From: Undaria pinnatifida
Lineage: Eukaryota; Sar; Phaeophyceae; Laminariales; Alariaceae
Direction: 5' to 3'
Length of the DNA: 64,000 bases
Assembly: GCA_012845835.1 (NCBI GenBank)
Contig: JABAKD010000022.1
Coordinates: 5,405,444-5,469,443 of the forward strand
In this document: piece after piece, positions 45,690-56,174 of the stretch
Layout: every line of letters starts with the position of its first letter
Numbering within the stretch: position 1 is the stretch's first letter
The notes under the pieces: model-generated
The model's input: the letters and a program-made list of their open reading frames with translations, nothing else
Told to the model about the DNA's origin: nothing
Database searches by the model: none
Program-made: the position numbers and the translations under genes

Positions 45690-47207
45690 TTTTGATACCA
45701 GGCAGACGTGTGGTGGCTGCTATTCATGCTGCGAAAAGCAGCGTCTGCTGCTTTTGATACCAGGTAGACAGCTACGTATCTCGAGGGAGTAGGCTCTTTT
45801 TGTGGGGGGACAGGGGTGGGAAGGGCCACTATTTAGTGAGAGCGTTGCTCCTGTAAGGTCTTGAGTTTTTGGTTTTTTTTTACTCGTGGGAGCGAGCACT
45901 CGATGGTCGGTTGCCGTCACTCTTGTTCTGTATAATTGGGTTTTGGGGGTAAATTAGTCGTTTCTTGACGGATTGAGTCTCTTTCTAAGCCCCCGCCCCC
46001 CCGTTCTCCCCTCTCTATGCATTCGATTTTTTTCGGCATTTGCGTGATCCGTGCTCAGTTAATCCTCGGCTTGCTGAAGCTCAAATCAGTGCTTGGGGGG
46101 GGGGGGAGGAGTACATTTTTGTTTTTGTTTCGCGATGTAGCATATTACTCGATTCACCACCTGTAGAGCAGGTGACGTGTGTAGATTGGAGGTTTGGGCA
46201 CATAGCTGATATGGTTTTGAGCATCCACGAGTGGTTCTCAACTGACTTTAGCCTCCTTGGAACAGCATGCTTGCAAATAGCGGGATTCAGTGCTATAACT
46301 TGTCGCAGCACGACGACCCAGAGAACGGAGAGGTGTTGTACACTTAGGACAGATGACGATCTAGGTCACCTTAGATCCTGTGTGCATCTGGATCGTCCTA
46401 GATCCTATAGTTTCCGTTGAAATGTTGCGGAAGAACCCGTACTCGTTAACGGGCTATGAACTCTGATATGCATTCGGCGTTTCTTCGTACGTGGTTGTAT
46501 TCACTGGGCGGTTTCTCGGGGTTTCCATGCGGACGAAGGCGGTGCTACGCGCTGTAGTTTCGCCTATTTTTGCAAGGGTGTGTTTAGTCAAGTATGTACT
46601 CTGGGGTATCCGGGTTCCAACCAGGTTAGGTTGAGTCAATTCCGGGTATGTCATACCCGGGTATGACTAAATACCCTACTCAAATATCCTTGATATGTTG
46701 TACTATTAGTAGAAGCATATCTACTGGTGCTGTTGTATTGCAGTGTCTGAAGTCGTGGGTCGTGGGGCAGCAGTCAGAAGGGGAGTAAAGAAGGACGGTT
46801 GGTGGCGCCGCGTCATGCTTTGATTGGTCGCGGCAGCACTCCTTGCTGCTCCGTCCGTCGAATGGACGAGTTTTCTAGTTTTGATGTTTTGATCGCGGTT
46901 GGTAACGATCCCGTTTGGTTTACAAGACGCCACAAAATAGGCAACAATCGATGCGCATATGTACTACTTAGCATTTTTTTTTCTTTCTGAAGCTTGGAGC
47001 CAGTGTACGCGGTTCAGAGTGCTCCTTTATGCATACGAGATATACCTGGTATCAGGTGCTACTCATGCTGGTATGATTGTTCTGTCCGGCGCTTTCAGCA
47101 CAGAGGCAGTAGTAGTGGTACCGTTTTAACGCGCAAAATAACACACCCTTTGCAACGGTTTTCAAGACGATTTAGTCATTAACCCCTTTAGGGCCCCAAC
47201 CCCCCTT
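45690..47207. other. intergenic, no recognised gene
   Basis: Has a short duplication at 45,670-45,766 (GCGAAAAG...TTTTGATACCAGG), TACCAGGTA at 45,758, a small inverted repeat GGGTATG/CATACCC near 46,645-46,660, a degenerate CCTAGATCC repeat near 46,350-46,410, and TACCTGGTA at 47,043. Confidence 0.4.
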
Positions 47208-47244
47208 CCTACACTAATTCCAAGTAATTTGTCCCCAAAAACGG
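47208..47244 (+). repeat. ACTAATTCCAAGTA motif, copy (best preserved)
   Basis: ACACTAATTCCAAGTAATTT followed by GTCCCCAAAAACGG. Related copies are at 32,326, 49,304 and 49,381, and inverted at 52,971-53,009. Confidence 0.7.
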
Positions 47245-47828
47245 ATTACCAGTTGTAAAGGCGTTGACCAGGGGTGCACAAACAACGGTAATGGCGGCTT
47301 TGGGAAGGCCTCGTCGAGATAGGTTTCCATAGACGCGTCGCTCGGCGTTCGCACTGGCTCCGTTGCCGAGAAAATAAATCAGCGTTAAAATTCGTTCGCA
47401 GCGGTGGGTGTGTTACCCTGCTTGTACAGTAGTGAGTAGCCCGTGCTGACCTTACACAACTGTGTCCCGAATATTTACTTGACGATTCCGAACGGGCTGT
47501 CTCCTTGTGCCTTGCGTTGTGGCACCGCGAGCTGAACTTGAAAGCCCAAGCGAGTTTCGCATATAAGAAAAGGTCATGTATTTGGGGTATTTTTGCTCTC
47601 GAACCAAGGCCGGGCGAATGGAAGGCACGTACGTGCCACGATGACAGAGGTAGCACTTTTCGTCTGAAGTGGTTTCTGAACGACGGGGCTCCTTGCAACA
47701 CAAAATCGCGTCGGAAAATATATATATATATACTTGAAAGTATATACATCTTCTCGTTGTATACTACTACCTAGGCCACATGGCAGTTTTCATCCGGTAG
47801 GAGTTTTGATTTTTGTCGAAAGAGCCAT

Positions 47829-48100
47829 CTCACGGTGGGGGTTCAGCGTAAGCCCCTGAGCTCCTCACATGAGGAGCTCAGGAGCTCAATATCAACATCA
47901 CCCGATACTACATGACTTCGAAGGCATTCGTGCGCACAACCCGACCAAGCTTCTATGCCTTAGTCCTAGAATAACATATACCTGGTAAATACTCGTGAAC
48001 TTATTTGACTAATGACTCACCGCTGGTTCCTCACTTGAGGAGCTCAATCGGACAGGTACACTATCAGTTAATCCAAAAACTGCAACCCCTACCGTGGGAT
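47829..48100. mobile_element. candidate 272-bp MITE/foldback with imperfect terminal inverted repeats
   Basis: TCACGGTGGGGGTTCAG at the left matches the reverse complement of CTGCAACCCCTACCGTGGGA at the right in about 16 of 19 positions. A 26-bp near-perfect palindrome (CTGAGCTCCTCA, spacer CA, TGAGGAGCTCAG) lies inside at 47,856-47,881. No target duplication was recognised, so the class is open. Confidence 0.4.
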
Positions 48101-48540
48101 GAGTCCAAATCAGTGTTTGGATCAAGAAAGGACATGCCTTAAGCTGTCTTAACCTCCTATGAAGTGAGGAACCCCATGAAAAACGTGCACCTCGATCGTA
48201 ACAGGCATCGGAAAAAGAAATTGTGCCCTACTGCTGGTGAAAAAATGCTTGGAAATAAACGTTCGCGAATCTCGTGGAAAAAAAGGAAGAAACCTTACAT
48301 ATCTTCGAGTTCGAAGGACTGAAGATTTTTCCTTTCCTGAGCTTGTTATCGAGGGGTATATCATTCGTAGACCGACACGACAGACCCTGATGATGCTTTC
48401 TTCAAAACAAAAATAGCTGTTATTTTACAACCTGCCTGACAGGGTGTGTATGTGCTCTGTGCCATTGATGATGGACGTGATACCCTCTGTTAGCCCAATG
48501 CCATCCTTAGCCAGTTCCTAGGGTCTGCTAGTATGACATT
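48101..48540. other. intergenic, nothing recognised
   Basis: GGTTCCTCACTT (48,029) and AAGTGAGGAACC (about 48,163) form a further 12-bp inverted pair spanning the candidate MITE edge. Confidence 0.35.
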
Positions 48541-48720
48541 TTTCTTTCTTTTCTTTTTCTACTTCTTTTTTCTTTTTTTTCTCTTCTTCCTTCCTTGCTT
48601 TCTTGTCTGGTCTTTTCTTGCTTTTCTTGTCTTTTTCTTCTCTTTGCTTGCCTTTATCGTCTTGTTTCGTTTTTCTTCTCTTTTCTTTCCTTTCCTTTAC
48701 CTTCTTTTCTTTTCTTTGTT
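48541..48720 (+). repeat. pyrimidine-rich (TTTCT)n-like tract
   Basis: About 180 bp of T/C with scattered G; the Lys/Glu- or Phe-rich frames here are compositional. It borders R2. Confidence 0.75.
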
Positions 48721-49081
48721 TCTTTTTCTCCAATTGATTCAAGCCTGTCGTGCGTATGCGTAGTGATAGATACTACGTGTAATATATACTCAGTACGTGG
48801 TAGTCTTCCTTGGGTGGCAATCGGAATATTTGGTTCCTCCAGGTGTGAGTAGTAAGACGTATGCACCGGCCTGGACCTGGCACATCGTAGAATGACTCCC
48901 GATTTCACTTTTATATGTTTCTGGTGGAGGCATGAATTGCGTCAGCTGTGATATATGCGTGTACCACCTTGGGCTGTGTGTGTTTTTCCCTGGGGTATTC
49001 CTCAGCTCCAGAGTGACTGGAGCCTGTCCTGTGACCACGGACTTGATTATGCGAGTTAATGTGAGAACAGCAACAACAACA
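48706..49081 (-). repeat. dispersed repeat R2, minus-strand copy
   Basis: Inverted partner of 35,911-36,290, collinear with several substitutions and small indels. The two copies bracket the rolling stone-like gene. Confidence 0.85.
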
Positions 49082-50120
49082 ATGCTCTGCGTATTTTAAT
49101 GAAAAGTACAGCGTGCGTGGAAAGTGGGAGGTGAAAAGGAGGGATGTTCTAGAGGCGGCCGTGTCATAACTCGGTTAGGAAGTAAGACGCACGTTCGTCC
49201 GTGAAACTTTCAAGTTTGAAGTGGATGTTCCATTCCATCTCTGCACCCACCCATTCCATATTCCATGCCTTGACCCTTCTAAGAGCCCCAAAATTCCTCT
49301 CTATACTAATTCAAAGTTATTTGTCCCCACAACCGGGGTTTCAAGTCGTGATTTTTGTACCACTGCAAAAAGTATCGAACACTAATTCCAAGTGTTTTCC
49401 CCCCAAAAACGTTGTCCGCACTGCTTCTACGATAGCCCCCTTCCTTCGCAAAACCAGCGATTTTCTTTAACGCACGTTTCATGACTGCCCGACGCGTGGA
49501 AGGATGCCATGAGAAAAACATTGCCACCGGTTTTCTTGTGTGCAAAGGACTATCATCGAACGATTACTTCGGGGTGGCAAGGCACACCGTAGTTCAGGAG
49601 ATACGGCAGGGAGCTGGTTTCAAAAACAGCGATTTCAGAAAAAGTGGGGGGACGAAAATATGTACCTACGACCATAAAACGACACGTGGTGGGTCGGTGG
49701 ATTGCGTATGTATGAAAAACCCTCGGCTACGAATCGATGGTTTTTGAATTTACGATTTTTACGCCGGAACTCAGAACCCCGGGTCTTTCAGCAGGGGGGC
49801 CTTTCCCCCAGGGGGTCTCTCCTCTCTCTCCCCTCATTGTTTTGTGCACCTCACTTATTTCTTTTCACTGCGTGAAAGCGACACAGGCAGCACTATCACC
49901 ATTCTCGCATTCTCTCGTCTCGCCTTGCTTGGTTGCGTCGTTCAGATGAAATGCAGTAAATCAACCAATTGCTTGTTATTTGTAGTGTACTTTGTGCGTC
50001 TGTTGAAAATAAAAACAGGACATTATTTCTGGATGCTCGTTCTTCGCTCCTTCACTTCAACATGTTGTGTACCATTCATATTTATCAGTAATTATTATTA
50101 TCTTCTTTTCCCTCCGACAA
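49082..50120. other. intergenic with two ACTAATTC-motif copies
   Basis: Motif copies at 49,304-49,330 and 49,381-49,410. No gene recognised. Confidence 0.4.
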
Positions 50121-50134
50121 TATGTGTGTGTGTG

Positions 50135-50284
50135 TTCTTCACATTAAACCGTTCTTCTACTCGTCGACATCCAGCACACCCAGTGTCCGTACTGATTCTT
50201 CACCCTAGAAAGATCAGCTCTGTGGTCACAAGCCACGACACAGAGATAATGCATCGTAATGCATTCGACAACGCAATGTCATGC
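50135..50284 (+). repeat. repeat R5, copy 1 (149/150 identical to copy 2)
   Basis: Starts TTCTTCACATTAAACCG after a (GT)n run and ends AACGCAATGTCATGC. The copy at 56,025-56,174 differs at one position by hand comparison. Confidence 0.92.
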
Positions 50285-50354
50285 CCTAGTACTGGGTACG
50301 ACAGGCACAACATACATACGTCAGCAACAGAAATACATTGGAAGAGAGAAATAC

Positions 50355-51160
50355 GAAATAAACAAAAACAAAAACAAAAACAAAAACAAAAAACAAAAAA
50401 CAAAATAAGAAAACAAATAAAAACAAAGATAAAAATAAAACAAAAAATGAAACAAACAAAATGAAGGGGAAATCGAAGAAACAACCCAACCGCAAAGGAG
50501 AGCCAAAGCTCGGAAAAGAAACATAATAAAATGAAATAAAATAAAGTAAAGTAAAACCAAAATAAGATAATCCGAACACGAGCCAAAAACCTGGACACGC
50601 AAGGAGGGAACAAAGGGGAAAAAAAAATACCCCAGAGAAAGACGAAAAGTGCTATGTACCTACTAGTCGGCCTGGTACCTTGCTACCCTGTCTGCCATCT
50701 CCTTCCTGCCTTCGTCCACCGCGGTCTCCCTTCTATTCCTCCTGTTGCCCCCCCTGCCCCCATTCCCTTGGACGGCTTTCCTTCTACTCCTCCTGTTTCC
50801 CCCCCTCCCCCCTTTGTGTTCTTCTCATTAAACCAAAATACCTTGTAAAAGAGAGAAACAACGAAAGAAACCAAGACAAAATAAATAAATAAATAAATAA
50901 ATAAAAAGGGGAGCCAAAGCACGGGAGATAGAAACATACCCCGAGCATGAGCCAAAATGGACATGCAAGGGGGAAAGAAAGGGAAAAAAATACCCCGGAA
51001 AAAAGAAACAAGTAGAAGAAGGAAGACTGGGAGGGCCAAATAAAACAGGCTCGTCACCTACCCACCATGCAAGACTCCCTTCATAAGGATAAGAAGGGGA
51101 AAGAAAAATAAATAAATAAAATAAAATAAATAAATTCACGGAAAAATCAAAGTACCAAGA
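50355..51160 (-). repeat. stack of truncated non-LTR element 3' ends with A/T-rich tails
   Basis: CTGGTACCTTGCTACCCTGT occurs at 50,671 and 51,235, each followed by a similar C/T-rich block. GAGCCAAAGC...GGGA, ATGCAAGGGGG and AAAAATACCCC blocks also repeat (50,497/50,912; 50,599/50,965; 50,625/50,985). Runs of AAACA and AAAT units (50,360-50,460; 50,880-50,905; 51,110-51,135) separate them. This looks like several 5'-truncated copies of the same element beside one another. Confidence 0.6.
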
Positions 51161-51225
51161 CATCACATTCCGAGCAGCCGCAGCAGTTGGCGGTACGAGT
51201 GGCATAGATAGAAAGGTTCCACCTA

Positions 51226-52206
51226 CTAGTCGGCCTGGTACCTTGCTACCCTGTCTGCGGTCTCCTTCCTACTTTCATCTACCGCGGTTTCCCTTCTACT
51301 CCTCCTGTCCCCCCCCCTGCCCCCATACCCTTGGGCGGTGTTCCTTCTACCCCTCCTGCTGCCCCCCCTCCCCCCGTTCCCTTCGACACCACCCACGGCG
51401 GATGCGCGGCGCTGTCTACTCAGCTTTGCCTCATCCTCGTGCCACCTGCCCATGAACCGTTCAGCTGCTTCGAGGACCCCCCGGTACCACTTGCCCACCT
51501 TTTTTGCTGCAGTGGGCCACAGCGCGGTCCCAACTCCAAAAACTAAGGGGGAGTGTTCCGTTGATCCCTCGTTGGCTTTGAACACCCTAAGGTCCTCAGC
51601 TATGGCTCTAGGCCAAGTCTTAAGTTGTCCGCCTGGTTTCGGGTTCTCCCCACCAGCGATCGTCCCGAACATCAACCGACGGGGCAGTCGCCCCTTGTGT
51701 TGTCGCACCAGGGCCCCGGCAAAGAAGAGCCGCCGTTTACGGATGGTCGTTTCGATGCTCTCGCATCGTGTCATCCTGAGGGCCTTCGCGTACGAGAGGG
51801 TGGTGTGGTCGGTGCGTAATCGGCGCTGGAAGCCAATGACTCGCAAAAGGACTTCGTGGTGGGCTGATCGGAGCTTGGCGAAGTGGTCCGCATTGAGGGT
51901 CCACGTCACACACCCGTACAGCAGGGTCTCAATGACCTCGGCCTTCAGCATGCGGACTTTCAGACTAAGCGGGGCGGTCGTCCTGTCATACAATTCCGGG
52001 CCAAACCGTTTGAGGCATGCCCGCATGAGACGGATCCGTCGTTCGATTTCGAGCGAGAGGTCAGCGCTTTCGTGGATAATGCCGCCTAGGTATAAAAACT
52101 GGGTCGTCTGTTTATACCTCTGGCCTGATGCTTCGATCGCGAGCGGTGGGGCGAGGGATGTCTGGTCCGGTGTTCGTAGCAGCATCGTCTCTGTCTCAAT
52201 ATACAA
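51226..52206 (-). pseudogene. non-LTR retrotransposon reverse transcriptase, C-terminal part (5'-truncated)
   Basis: A 326-codon open frame starts inside the protein. It has the C-terminal RT region seen in LINE-type and RT-derived fragments: FLYLGGIIHESADLSLEIER, LKVRMLKAEVIETLLYGCVT, HHEVLLRVIGFQRR, IETTIRKRRLFFAGALVR, then KTWPRAIAEDL. The catalytic RT core with the YADD-type box and the endonuclease are missing. The C-terminal 80 residues are Gly/Arg-rich. The frame is intact, but truncation makes it non-autonomous. Plus-strand frames here are antisense shadows. Confidence 0.82.
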
Positions 52207-52970
52207 TGTAGTAGCCTAGATGCCGTTCCGATGTAAATCGAATATCCTTCCAGAAAGCATCAGTATCAGCAGTAGCACGTAATCAGAAGGTCGAATGATC
52301 GCACCATAAAGCAGTGGTATCTTCCGCCAACCATTTGCCCATTTCCTTTCCCCACATTTTCCTTTTATCTTCGTACTGTTTCTTTTCCCCATAATATACC
52401 TGGTATACGTTTTGGCTGAGAGTCTACCTTAATCCTCAACATTACAAACATCATTGACACCCCAGGCCAGTGGCTGTATTTATTGTTGTAATAAACTATT
52501 AACAGGACGACCCTCGATTGCGGTGCGGCGATAAACAAAGACGACGACAGACACAAAGATTGAATGCGATGTACGTTATCGTACCGGTAGTCGTATTCTC
52601 CTTTTTTTTCAGGTAGAAAAAGGATTTTGGAATATATATGGAATTTTACAGGGAGGGCTCAGCACGCTTTGCATCCGATCCATCGTATGCCAGGTTTCAG
52701 AGGAACCACAGCCTCTTTCTTCTAGCCTGTACTTTGCTGTATGAACAGCAGTCCGTCTGTAGTATCATACGAATGATGTATGGTATGTTACATCTGTACA
52801 GATAGCACCATAAATATTATTGTTATTTATTACTCCGTATGTTGTTTCGAGCGCTACAACAGTCTCAAGGGTTATTATTTATTATACACAATGTGTGTCA
52901 GATCTGTCCAACAACTAACATTATTATAATACATACACCCCCACTTTTCATAGAAGGAGATTGCACCCAC
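52207..52970. other. intergenic, nothing recognised
   Basis: Contains TACCTGGTA at 52,397 and TACCGGTA at 52,582. AT-rich. Confidence 0.45.
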
Positions 52971-53009
52971 AGGTTTTTGGGGACAAACTATACTTGGAAT
53001 TAGTGTTGG
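52971..53009 (-). repeat. ACTAATTCCAAGTA motif, inverted copy at the gypsy boundary
   Basis: Read on the minus strand: CAACACTAATTCCAAGTATA, then GTTTGTCCCCAAAAACCTGT. It immediately precedes the integrase fragment. Confidence 0.65.
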
Positions 53010-53039
53010 AAAATGTTTGTTTTTGTACTTGTCGAGAAT

Positions 53040-54736
53040 AGTAAAAGGGTCGCCATTCGTCATCTATCTGATGCTAAGGTACGGCCTTGCGTCAGTGATG
53101 ACTACTTCGGCCCCCTTCCGGTCACGCCACGAGGCAACACCTACATCTTGCTGTTCACCGATCGCTTTAGTCGTTGGACCGACATGTTCCCCGTCACTGC
53201 CGCTGAGTTGACCGCGGAGAGTACAGCCAATATCCTGGTGAACCAATACATTCCCTTAGGGGGTGCCCGCGCACCATACTCTCGGACAACGCCCCGCAGT
53301 TTTGCTCCAAGCTTTCACAAGCTGTATATCAGCTGTTGGGCGTGCGCAAGCTTGCTACAAGCTCCTGTCATCTCAACTGTAACGCGGGCGTTGAGCAGGT
53401 GAAGCACACTATGGCCTAAATGTTGGCTATGGTCGTTAACGAGCGACAAGACGATTGGGACTTGCATCTTCGTCACGTCGAACTCGATTACAGCAACCCC
53501 GTCAGCGCGGCGACGGGCCTGGCACCCAACGAGGTCTACATGGGCAGACTCCCACGTCTCCCCCTGACGGTTTTCGACCGTATTGGCGTCGTGGGGCACC
53601 AGAGTCTGGCCCGCGACCACCTGGTCTATTGCGACTTGACCACCGACCGACAAAAGCGAGCGAACGACATTGTTCGCGCACACCACGCCCTCACCGTTTC
53701 TTGGGTTAACCGCAGACACTCCGCCCTCACGGACGCGCTGCGTCCGGCACCTAACTTCGCTGTGGGTGGTTGGGCATGGGTGCCCAACTCTGCCGCCACC
53801 ATACGCCAGAGTGTGAAGGCGAACACGGACGCCAAGGTGCTCAAGGCCAAACTCGCGCTTAACTGGATGGGCCCCTACAAGATCCTGGCGTCGGCCCCTG
53901 CTTCGCCGCCGAGACCCCGGACGGCTCGCCACTCGTGAACAACTTCCTCTATTTGGACCTCCCTTCCGACCTTCCCGGTTCGGACGATCGTCGGCGTGTG
54001 GCAATAGATGCTGCAAGCCCCGCGCCTACCCCCACGACAGCGGGGACATGCCCGAATACCTACCGGCGAAGCTAACGCAGTATGTGCTCAACAATTTTCC
54101 AAGAAGTCCCTTCCGTACCACGTCACTCAAGGCGGATGTTTCGACCCCCCTCCAACGGCTGGAAGTGGGGCAGATCACCGGCCATCAGTCGGTCCGGGGG
54201 CGAGGTGGCGTCATCGCGGTGCTATACAAGACGCATTGGTCAGGACTCTCTGAACCTTCCTGGGAGCGGGAAATGCACCTCCACTCTCCCGCCCCCATAT
54301 TTTGCGCTATTGGGCCGGCACGCCGGGCCAGCACCGCCAAACCAACCGCCTCTACCGCCGAATGCGGATCGGGGCGGCACAGCGCGAGTTCTCCCGCAAC
54401 AACGGGGAGCGTTTAGCGTCGGGCTTCGCTTGTGTTACCCGCGCCGATTGGCTCCGCCGCTACCACGACACGGTGCTTCCTAAGGGAGCCCACTTTTGGT
54501 ACAAGGGAGACGATGGGTTATGGTGGCTTGGAAAATTCAGTGCGAGCACAACAAATGTACATCTGTTCCGCTTTCTGGACGACCCGGGGCTGATTAAATT
54601 TCCTCTGCCCCCGGCGCGCCGCACGACGGGAGCCGTACGAGGCTCTTGGCGCCGGCAAGTTCACATCGCCAGCGCGTTTCCTCGGGGGATTCAACGTAAT
54701 GTAGATGAATCTCGAGGCGCGACCGTGGCCTGCTGA
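53040..54736 (+). pseudogene. Ty3/gypsy integrase, chromodomain and Tudor-like tail (truncated, frameshifted)
   Basis: The integrase core starts near 53,085 (DDYFGPLPV, NTYILLFTDRFSRW). A frameshift near 53,262 leads to LSDNAPQF and NAGVEQVKH, so the D, D and E positions can all be located. A TAA at 53,417 is followed by the integrase C-terminal region (ATGLAPNEVYMGRLPRLPLT, ALNWMGPYKIL). After another shift near 53,900 comes a chromodomain-like block (GQITGHQSVRGRGG, THWSGLSEPSWEREMHLHSP, about 54,165-54,285). A further shift leads to a segment with GAHFWYKGDDGLWWLGKF (about 54,490-54,540) resembling Tudor/Agenet folds. Gag, protease, RT and RNase H are missing, so this is a 5'-truncated dead copy of a chromovirus-type element. 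No LTR was identified. Confidence 0.85.
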
Positions 54737-54886
54737 CGTTCAAGCCACCGTCGCTCCTCGATAGTTCTCCATTTTTTTTTTCTGGGTTACGAGGTTTGGA
54801 ATTTAAAGCTTTTGGTTGTTCGTGATGTTTCGAACGTTTTTGTTTACTGGGTGTGCGGGGCGGTTCTAATCATTCTTTTTCTTTAG

Positions 54887-55033
54887 ATCTGCCGGCACCC
54901 TCTCCCGACCTGTGCCGGGCCAGGGTCCGGGTGTTCACGCCGATGTCTGAGGCGCAGGACTGCCGGTTTTTCGTGTTTGTCCAATTTCCCCCTGCCGACG
55001 CCCTCCTCAGCCCAGAGCCGGGGGGCGACCAGG
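54887..55033 (+). CDS. orphan exon, 49 codons, unknown protein
   Basis: A strong acceptor (ATTCTTTTTCTTTAG) and a good donor (GACCAGG/GTACGT) bound a 147-bp open stretch, phase 1 in and 1 out. It encodes LPAPSPDLCRARVRVFTPMS and CRFFVFVQFPPADALLSPEP. The frame stays open beyond the donor to 55,263. A possible next exon begins at 55,264 (acceptor CCCTTGTATTAG). It may belong to the same transcript as the upstream gene or to a separate gene split by the gypsy insertion. No domain recognised. Confidence 0.4.
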
Positions 55034-55454
55034 GTACGTTGTTCGCGCATAACGTGGTACAGGGCTACATATGTGGCTGGGTGTTACCTTTTATCTACTT
55101 TTGTGTTGTATTTGTTCTACTTGTTTCGGCTAATCACTCCCCCCCCTCGCGGGGCTGTAGGTGGTGTCACCTTCCATTCCGGGTATTTGTCGTTTCCTCG
55201 TCTAACCCCCACCATGCCAATGGTCCGCGGGAGGTTTTTGGCGTGACTTCTCCCTTGTATTAGCGTCTGTGTTCCTCTTCCTGTCGAAAAAGGTTTGCCT
55301 TGCCATAGTGCCTTTTCTGGGGTTTGTTTGCCGTAGAGCCTTTCTGCCCCCCCCCTCCCCCCCCCGCCACACCGGCGGTCTGCGACAGGTTTTTGTGATG
55401 GGTGATTTGCTTTGTTGTAGGGTCTGCGTCTCCTTTAACAACTTTTCTTCGCGT

Positions 55455-55560
55455 TTTCCTGGCTCCATAGCCAGGACATTAGAGGTGTGGGAGTGGATTT
55501 TGAGGAGCCCCATATTCGACTCATGGTCTAGTTCGTAGAGTCGGAGTTTCCCCGAATCTC
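55455..55560 (-). pseudogene. WD-repeat-like fragment (THOC3-like?), low confidence
   Basis: A short minus-strand stretch reads GDSGKLRLYELDHESN then LLKIHSHTSNVLAMEPG. The pattern (short beta strand, 'HTSN', small hydrophobics, 'P-G-K') resembles one blade of a WD40 propeller of the THO-complex subunit 3 type. There is no clear splice donor after it, so it may be a decayed exon or chance. Confidence 0.25.
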
Positions 55561-55930
55561 CCATATTTATGCATATGCGGCTTATCAGGGTGGGCTAGTG
55601 TTAAGGTACGACCTTGAAAGGCCTGCAATTATCTGAATTGATAGGTAATTGGTTGTTTTCGTATGATATGTTGGCGTTATCTATTAGGGGTAGTGAGGAA
55701 ATTAAACCGAGGCATGCGCCTCGGCTCTCAGAAGTCATCCGGGGCTCTGGTGGAATCAATTGATAAGAGTAAAGCTACGTCTCTCCTAATGCTAAGAAGG
55801 TGAGAACTCTCCGAGGACCTGTTCAATAGGCAGACCTGCAGGGGGCACTCTGTATGTGTCCCCGCCCTATACCCTTACACTGATCTCCATCGCAAGCAAG
55901 CAAAATAATACTTCTATAATATGACCATAC
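55561..55930. other. intergenic with a short GC hairpin
   Basis: CCGAGGC-ATGC-GCCTCGG (about 55,712-55,729) is a perfect 7-bp stem. Nothing else recognised. Confidence 0.4.
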
Positions 55931-55935
55931 ACATG

Positions 55936-56012
55936 TTATAAAAATAAAAATACACTTCAGCTGTGATGAGATCGAATATTTTGTCGAAACTTGCATCTTT
56001 GCAAGCTGTGTG
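55936..56012 (-). repeat. dispersed repeat R3, end fragment
   Basis: AAAAATACACTTCAGCTGTG ... GAATATTTTGTCGAAACTTG ... TGCAAGCTGTGTG matches the end of R3 at 57,860 (same orientation) and 14,000-14,069 (inverted). Confidence 0.75.
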
Positions 56013-56024
56013 TGTGTGTGTGTG

Positions 56025-56174
56025 TTCTTCACATTAAACCGTTCTTCTACTCGTCGACATCCAGCACACCCAGTGTCCGTGCTGATTCTTCACCCTAGAA
56101 AGATCAGCTCTGTGGTCACAAGCCACGACACAGAGATAATGCATCGTAATGCATTCGACAACGCAATGTCATGC
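56025..56174 (+). repeat. repeat R5, copy 2
   Basis: Partner of 50,135-50,284, also preceded by a (GT)n run, 5,890 bp downstream in direct orientation. Confidence 0.92.

Noticed and set aside
48518-48763. Lys/Glu-rich (minus) and Phe-rich (plus) frames
   Set aside because: Both come from the pyrimidine-rich tract beside R2.
50200-50613. Phe-rich 137-codon minus frame
   Set aside because: Translation of AAACA/AAAT tails of truncated elements.
51338-52219. 293-codon plus-strand frame
   Set aside because: Antisense shadow of the non-LTR reverse transcriptase fragment.
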